Source of the DNA: Capsulimonas sp039928515
Lineage (GTDB): Bacteria; Armatimonadota; Armatimonadia; Armatimonadales; Capsulimonadaceae
Strand: one strand, 5' to 3'
Length of the DNA stretch: 42,685 bases
NCBI RefSeq assembly: GCF_039928515.1
Contig: NZ_JBDSSZ010000061.1
The translations under genes and the position numbers were made by a program. The notes below the pieces were generated by a model. That model ran no database searches, had not been told where the DNA came from, and saw only the letters and a list, made by a program, of their open reading frames with translations. Positions within the stretch are counted from its first letter, which is position 1. Each line of letters begins with the position of its first letter. This document shows positions 39,739-42,685 of the stretch, piece by piece.

Positions 39739-41637
39739 ATGGCGACCACGAAGACCGCAGAAAAGAAGCCGACCGGCAAGAAGACCGGCGCGCAAACAGA
39801 CGCCGACCCCAAGGCGGCTACCGCCAATGAACTTCTGATCGCGCGCTTGCATCAGGCCCTGGTCGCTCTGGGCGAGCCGGTCCGTATCAGCGAACTGGTC
39901 CGTGAGATCGGCGACGAAGGCATCACGACCGGGCTGGTCCGGCACACGCTGGACGCGAACCCCCGCCGCTTTGTTGCGGTAGACCGCCGCTGGGACATCG
40001 CGCAGCGCTACCTGGATAAGCAGCGCCCCGTGGGCCGCACGCTGGAGGAGATCGTCGGGATCTACGGCCAGCCGATGCCGGTTCTCGAAGCCGCGACGGA
40101 GCTCGGCCGCATCTATGGCCGTGTCCACGAGCACTTCGATCAAGTCGCGCCGCGCCTGTTCCGGGGAACCGCCTACTTCCCCGCCGGCGATAACGCATTC
40201 GGCCTGAGCTCCTGGCTGCTGAACGTCGAGAGCCCCAAGGAAGCCGATGTCCTCTTCTACAACTATCTGACCGCGGACAGCGTCGCCCCGTTCGCGGAAA
40301 CCGCCGCCGGTCTGGACTGGGAGAGCGATCCTGTCGGCTCCGCCAGCGTCCTGGTCGACTCGGTCGATGGCGCCCCGATCGACAACCGCGTGGTCCAGTA
40401 CTACGCCTGGAAGTCGCTGGGCGATGACTTCGACGGTCCCGCGCTCTACGAATCGATGTTCCGCAGCCCCGATCTCTTTATCGCGCTTCCGGAGCACCGC
40501 TGGGCCTCCGCCGCCGTGCTGGAGGATGTGTGCGCCGCCTGGGCCGCCCTGGCCGCGCAGGTCGGCGAAAGCGCCGATGACGCCGCGCCGGAAGTCAGCG
40601 ATGAACCCGCCGCGCCCCTGTCCGTCACCGAAGGCGATCTGGTCGAACTGCAGCGCTACTTCGCGGACCGCGACGAAGTGGTCACCGCGCAGGAGCTTCT
40701 GGAGAACGTTCTGGAAGTGGCGCCCGGCGCCAAGACATTCGACGAGGATGTTGTCACTCTGACCGAATATCTTCGCTCGCAGCCCGATGACTTCATCTGG
40801 GTCGGCGCCAATCGCTTCCAGGCGCCGGACACCTTGCCGCCTTACCTGGGACAAGTGCCCGAATCGCTGACCTTCCCAGCTCTCCCGCGCTTCGAGATGG
40901 CCGACGGTGAAGTCCTCGATCAAATGCTGTCCGACGACGCCTTCGATCGCGGCCTTCAGGACGCCGTTCTGGACCCGATCGCGCAGGATGTCAACGATCA
41001 GGAAGACGGCGCCGACACGCTGTGGCCCTCCGGCGTTTCCGCCGCCTCCAAGTCGCTGCGTCTCGTGCTGAAGTCGCACCACAAAGAGATCGGCACCTTC
41101 CCGCTGGCTCAGATCCCGCGCGGCTTCTTCCCGGCCGAGCCGAACATCGTTGAAGTAACCCTACGCGACGTCGAAGGCGTGGCGTACTCGGTGTATGTCG
41201 ACTACAACGTCCAGCTCGTCTACGGCCTGTTCGATGTCTACGCCGAGATCGCCGCCGACTCCGGCGCGGTCTTCACGCTGGAGAAAACGGACGATCCCGC
41301 CGAGTTCAAGTTCGTGTTTGGCAACGAGACGGACAAGGACGTATACGTGAGCGCCGATCGTTTCGCCGTGCTGACCGATTACCGCGCGGAAGTCGAGGGC
41401 GGCCCCGTATCGACCTACGATATTGTGCGCACGATCCTGGAGCACTACCACAAGGGCGCTTCGTTCCTGACCCTGCTGACGGAAGTCAACATCGTCCGCC
41501 GCACGCCGCGCCGCCTGCTGGCGAGCATTCTGAGCGGCTACACTGCGTTCTCGGAGCGCGCCAACCGCTGGACGTTCGACTCCAAAAAAGAGCCGGAAGG
41601 CTTCGACAAGAAGAAAGTCGAGTTCATCCTCCAGTAG
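39739..41637 (+). CDS. Large hypothetical protein
   Basis: A 632-residue cytoplasmic protein of unknown function. The first 25 residues are Lys/Thr/Ala-rich and likely disordered. Residues ~27-120 look like two winged-helix-like units (ALGEPVRISELVREIGDEGI, ANPRRFVAVDRRWDIAQRYL), reminiscent of HARE-type or RNA-polymerase-delta-like helix-turn-helix modules. A second such unit seems to recur near 310-370 (DRDEVVTAQELLENVLEVAP, SQPDDFIWVGANRFQAPDTL). The C-terminal half is a mixed alpha/beta region ending with the conserved-looking LLTEVNIVRRTPRRLLASIL. GAGGAG precedes the ATG. No known family; it may be specific to this lineage. Confidence 0.85.
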   Translation: MATTKTAEKKPTGKKTGAQTDADPKAATANELLIARLHQALVALGEPVRISELVREIGDEGITTGLVRHTLDANPRRFVAVDRRWDIAQRYLDKQRPVGRTLEEIVGIYGQPMPVLEAATELGRIYGRVHEHFDQVAPRLFRGTAYFPAGDNAFGLSSWLLNVESPKEADVLFYNYLTADSVAPFAETAAGLDWESDPVGSASVLVDSVDGAPIDNRVVQYYAWKSLGDDFDGPALYESMFRSPDLFIALPEHRWASAAVLEDVCAAWAALAAQVGESADDAAPEVSDEPAAPLSVTEGDLVELQRYFADRDEVVTAQELLENVLEVAPGAKTFDEDVVTLTEYLRSQPDDFIWVGANRFQAPDTLPPYLGQVPESLTFPALPRFEMADGEVLDQMLSDDAFDRGLQDAVLDPIAQDVNDQEDGADTLWPSGVSAASKSLRLVLKSHHKEIGTFPLAQIPRGFFPAEPNIVEVTLRDVEGVAYSVYVDYNVQLVYGLFDVYAEIAADSGAVFTLEKTDDPAEFKFVFGNETDKDVYVSADRFAVLTDYRAEVEGGPVSTYDIVRTILEHYHKGASFLTLLTEVNIVRRTPRRLLASILSGYTAFSERANRWTFDSKKEPEGFDKKKVEFILQ

Positions 41638-41646
41638 CCTCTCGCG

Positions 41647-41673
41647 AAACGGCGGCCGCGAGGCCGCCGTTTT
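41647..41673 (+). terminator. Rho-independent terminator
   Basis: AAACGGCGGCC (41647-41657) pairs with GGCCGCCGTTT (41662-41672) around a 4-base loop, with TTTTG following. It ends the 632-residue gene. Confidence 0.85.
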
Positions 41674-41691
41674 GCTTGGCTCAACATTCTC

Positions 41692-42630
41692 ATGATTTAC
41701 GCGATTGGGGACATACATGGGCAGGCCGAAATGCTTGCCACGGCGCTCAACTTTCTGATCCAGAGCCTTTTGGAGCCGCAGGATATGGTCGTCTTTATGG
41801 GCGACTATGTCGACCGCGGGCCGGACAGCCGAGGGGTCTTTGAGCTGCTGCACCAGTTCCGCAATCTCCACGGCGCCGACAATGTCGTGTTCCTGCGCGG
41901 TAACCATGAAGACATGCTGCTGACGGCGCGCTTCGATCCCGAAGAAGAAAGCCTCTGGCTCTTCAACGGCGGCTGGGAAACACTTGCCAGCTACGGCATT
42001 ATCCACTCGCCGGAATGGTTCAGCCAGCTCCCGGAAGCCGACCGCGACCTGATCGCCAGCACTCAGCTGGAATTTCCCGCCGGCCGTTACCATTTCGTCC
42101 ACGCCGGCATCCCCCCCGAAGGCTTCGAGCCGATGCAGCGCGATCCGCGCCTCTGGATCCGCGACGAGTTCATCGACAGCGAACAAGACTTTGGCGCGAT
42201 TGTCGTCTTCGGCCATACCATCATCCCGACCCTTCAGCCGCTGGTCATGGGGAACAAAGTCGGCATCGATACCGGCGCCTTCCTGCCCGAAGGCAAATTG
42301 ACGATGGCCGCCTTCGATCCCGAGGCCGAGATCGACGGAATGCCTGAGTTCACCTACTACCAGATCAACCACCAAAACAAGATCGAGGCGTTTCGCCTGC
42401 GCAAACCCAAGCCCAAACCCAAGCGCTCCCTGCTCCGCCGAAAAGCCGAGGAGCATTCCAAGGCTGAAGAGCCGAAGGCGGACGAGCAGGCCAAGGCAGA
42501 GGAGACTCCGATGGTGGAGGAACAGCCGCAGGCGGACGATGAGTTGAAGTTTGAAGAACAGCCTTCGGTGGGCGAGCCGCATCTGGAAATGCCGGCTGAA
42601 GACGCTGACCCCATCCCCCCATCGAGCTAA
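41692..42630 (+). CDS. PPP-family serine/threonine protein phosphatase with charged tail
   Basis: A 312-residue metallophosphoesterase. GDIHG (residues 6-10), GDYVDRG (37-43) and GNHE (70-73) are the three PPP motifs, with later His in YHFVHAG and VVFGHTIIPTL completing the two-metal centre. It most resembles bacterial ApaH-like / PrpA-type phosphatases. After about residue 235 the catalytic domain ends and a tail begins: a basic KPKPKPKRSLLRRK block, then about 60 Glu/Lys/Ala/Pro-rich residues. The tail is likely disordered. No clear ribosome site precedes the ATG. The stop codon sits in the loop of a hairpin. Confidence 0.92.
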   Translation: MIYAIGDIHGQAEMLATALNFLIQSLLEPQDMVVFMGDYVDRGPDSRGVFELLHQFRNLHGADNVVFLRGNHEDMLLTARFDPEEESLWLFNGGWETLASYGIIHSPEWFSQLPEADRDLIASTQLEFPAGRYHFVHAGIPPEGFEPMQRDPRLWIRDEFIDSEQDFGAIVVFGHTIIPTLQPLVMGNKVGIDTGAFLPEGKLTMAAFDPEAEIDGMPEFTYYQINHQNKIEAFRLRKPKPKPKRSLLRRKAEEHSKAEEPKADEQAKAEETPMVEEQPQADDELKFEEQPSVGEPHLEMPAEDADPIPPSS

Positions 42631-42681
42631 AGCTCGATTTCCCCCTTTCCCTGCTAAAGGCCCTTCGGGCGGGAAAGGGGG
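42621..42681. repeat. Two tandem hairpins over the gene end
   Basis: ATCGAGCT-aa-AGCTCGAT (42621-42638) has the phosphatase stop codon TAA at its loop. Then CCCCCTTTCCC (42641-42651) pairs with GGGAAAGGGGG (42671-42681), with an inner GCCC-ttc-GGGC-type hairpin. It may work as a terminator or be a REP-like element; the window ends just after it. Confidence 0.6.
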
Positions 42682-42685
42682 CGTT

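Noticed and set aside
39721..41082. 453-residue open frame on the minus strand
   Set aside because: Antisense to the well-supported 632-residue gene on the plus strand. It has no ribosome site, and long antisense frames are common in high-GC coding DNA.
41161..42582. 473-residue open frame on the minus strand
   Set aside because: Antisense to the PPP phosphatase and the end of the 632-residue gene. Composition mirrors the sense codons and no family is visible.
1..42685. CRISPR arrays, rRNA or tRNA genes, prophage
   Set aside because: No regular repeat-spacer series, no rRNA stretch, no cloverleaf I could support, and no phage structural genes.

Overview
The window is bacterial chromosomal DNA: high GC (roughly 60 % by eye), dense genes on both strands, Shine-Dalgarno sites and sigma70-type promoters. 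The RND pump with its membrane-fusion protein points to a two-membrane envelope. Long SARP/BTAD regulators, a STAND-WD40 protein, and housekeeping genes mixed with REP-like palindromes would fit Armatimonadota (a Capsulimonas-like organism). That assignment is an impression, not something the sequence proves. At least three genes have a -10 box six bases before the start codon, the leaderless layout known from Deinococcus.

Layout. 57-5922 (-) is an efflux operon: membrane-fusion protein, RND pump, MarR regulator and EVE-domain protein, with no outer-membrane channel gene in the window. 6195-8806 holds a SRPBCC protein and an ArsR-SulP pair with a 20-bp palindromic operator. 8980-14355 (+) is housekeeping: argS, a small acidic-tailed protein, tag and nadE, separated by palindromic repeat elements. 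14582-16472 is a divergent pair; its D-2-hydroxyacid dehydrogenase has a consensus promoter and a highly folded 5' leader. 16664-21575 is an AfsR-like BTAD/NB-ARC/TPR regulator divergent from two alpha/beta hydrolases. 21644-24460 is a VapBC-type toxin-antitoxin pair, an aminotransferase and two zinc-ribbon proteins.

24650-30646 (-) is the most interesting part. A BTAD regulator fused to an AAA-like (nSTAND) ATPase lies just upstream of a 1328-residue AAA-like/transmembrane/WD40 protein. Between them is a triplet of CGTCACR heptamers at 11- and 21-bp spacing, the layout of SARP operators. A second copy of the triplet, in the same orientation, lies just beyond the other end of the WD40 gene.

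30778-37078 is an accessory, partly decayed island. It holds a CdiI-like immunity gene cut by an ISAzo13-like insertion sequence, small unknown genes, two DUF3892 paralogues bracketing two tiny overlapping ORFs, frameshifted remnants, and a vapBC-like pair bracketed by inverted near-identical hairpins whose toxin has lost conserved acidic residues.

37103-42685 returns to core genes: a ferredoxin/flavodoxin-NADP reductase divergent from rimO, a 632-residue protein of unknown function, and a PPP-family phosphatase with a charged tail.

No tRNA, rRNA, CRISPR array or prophage was recognised.
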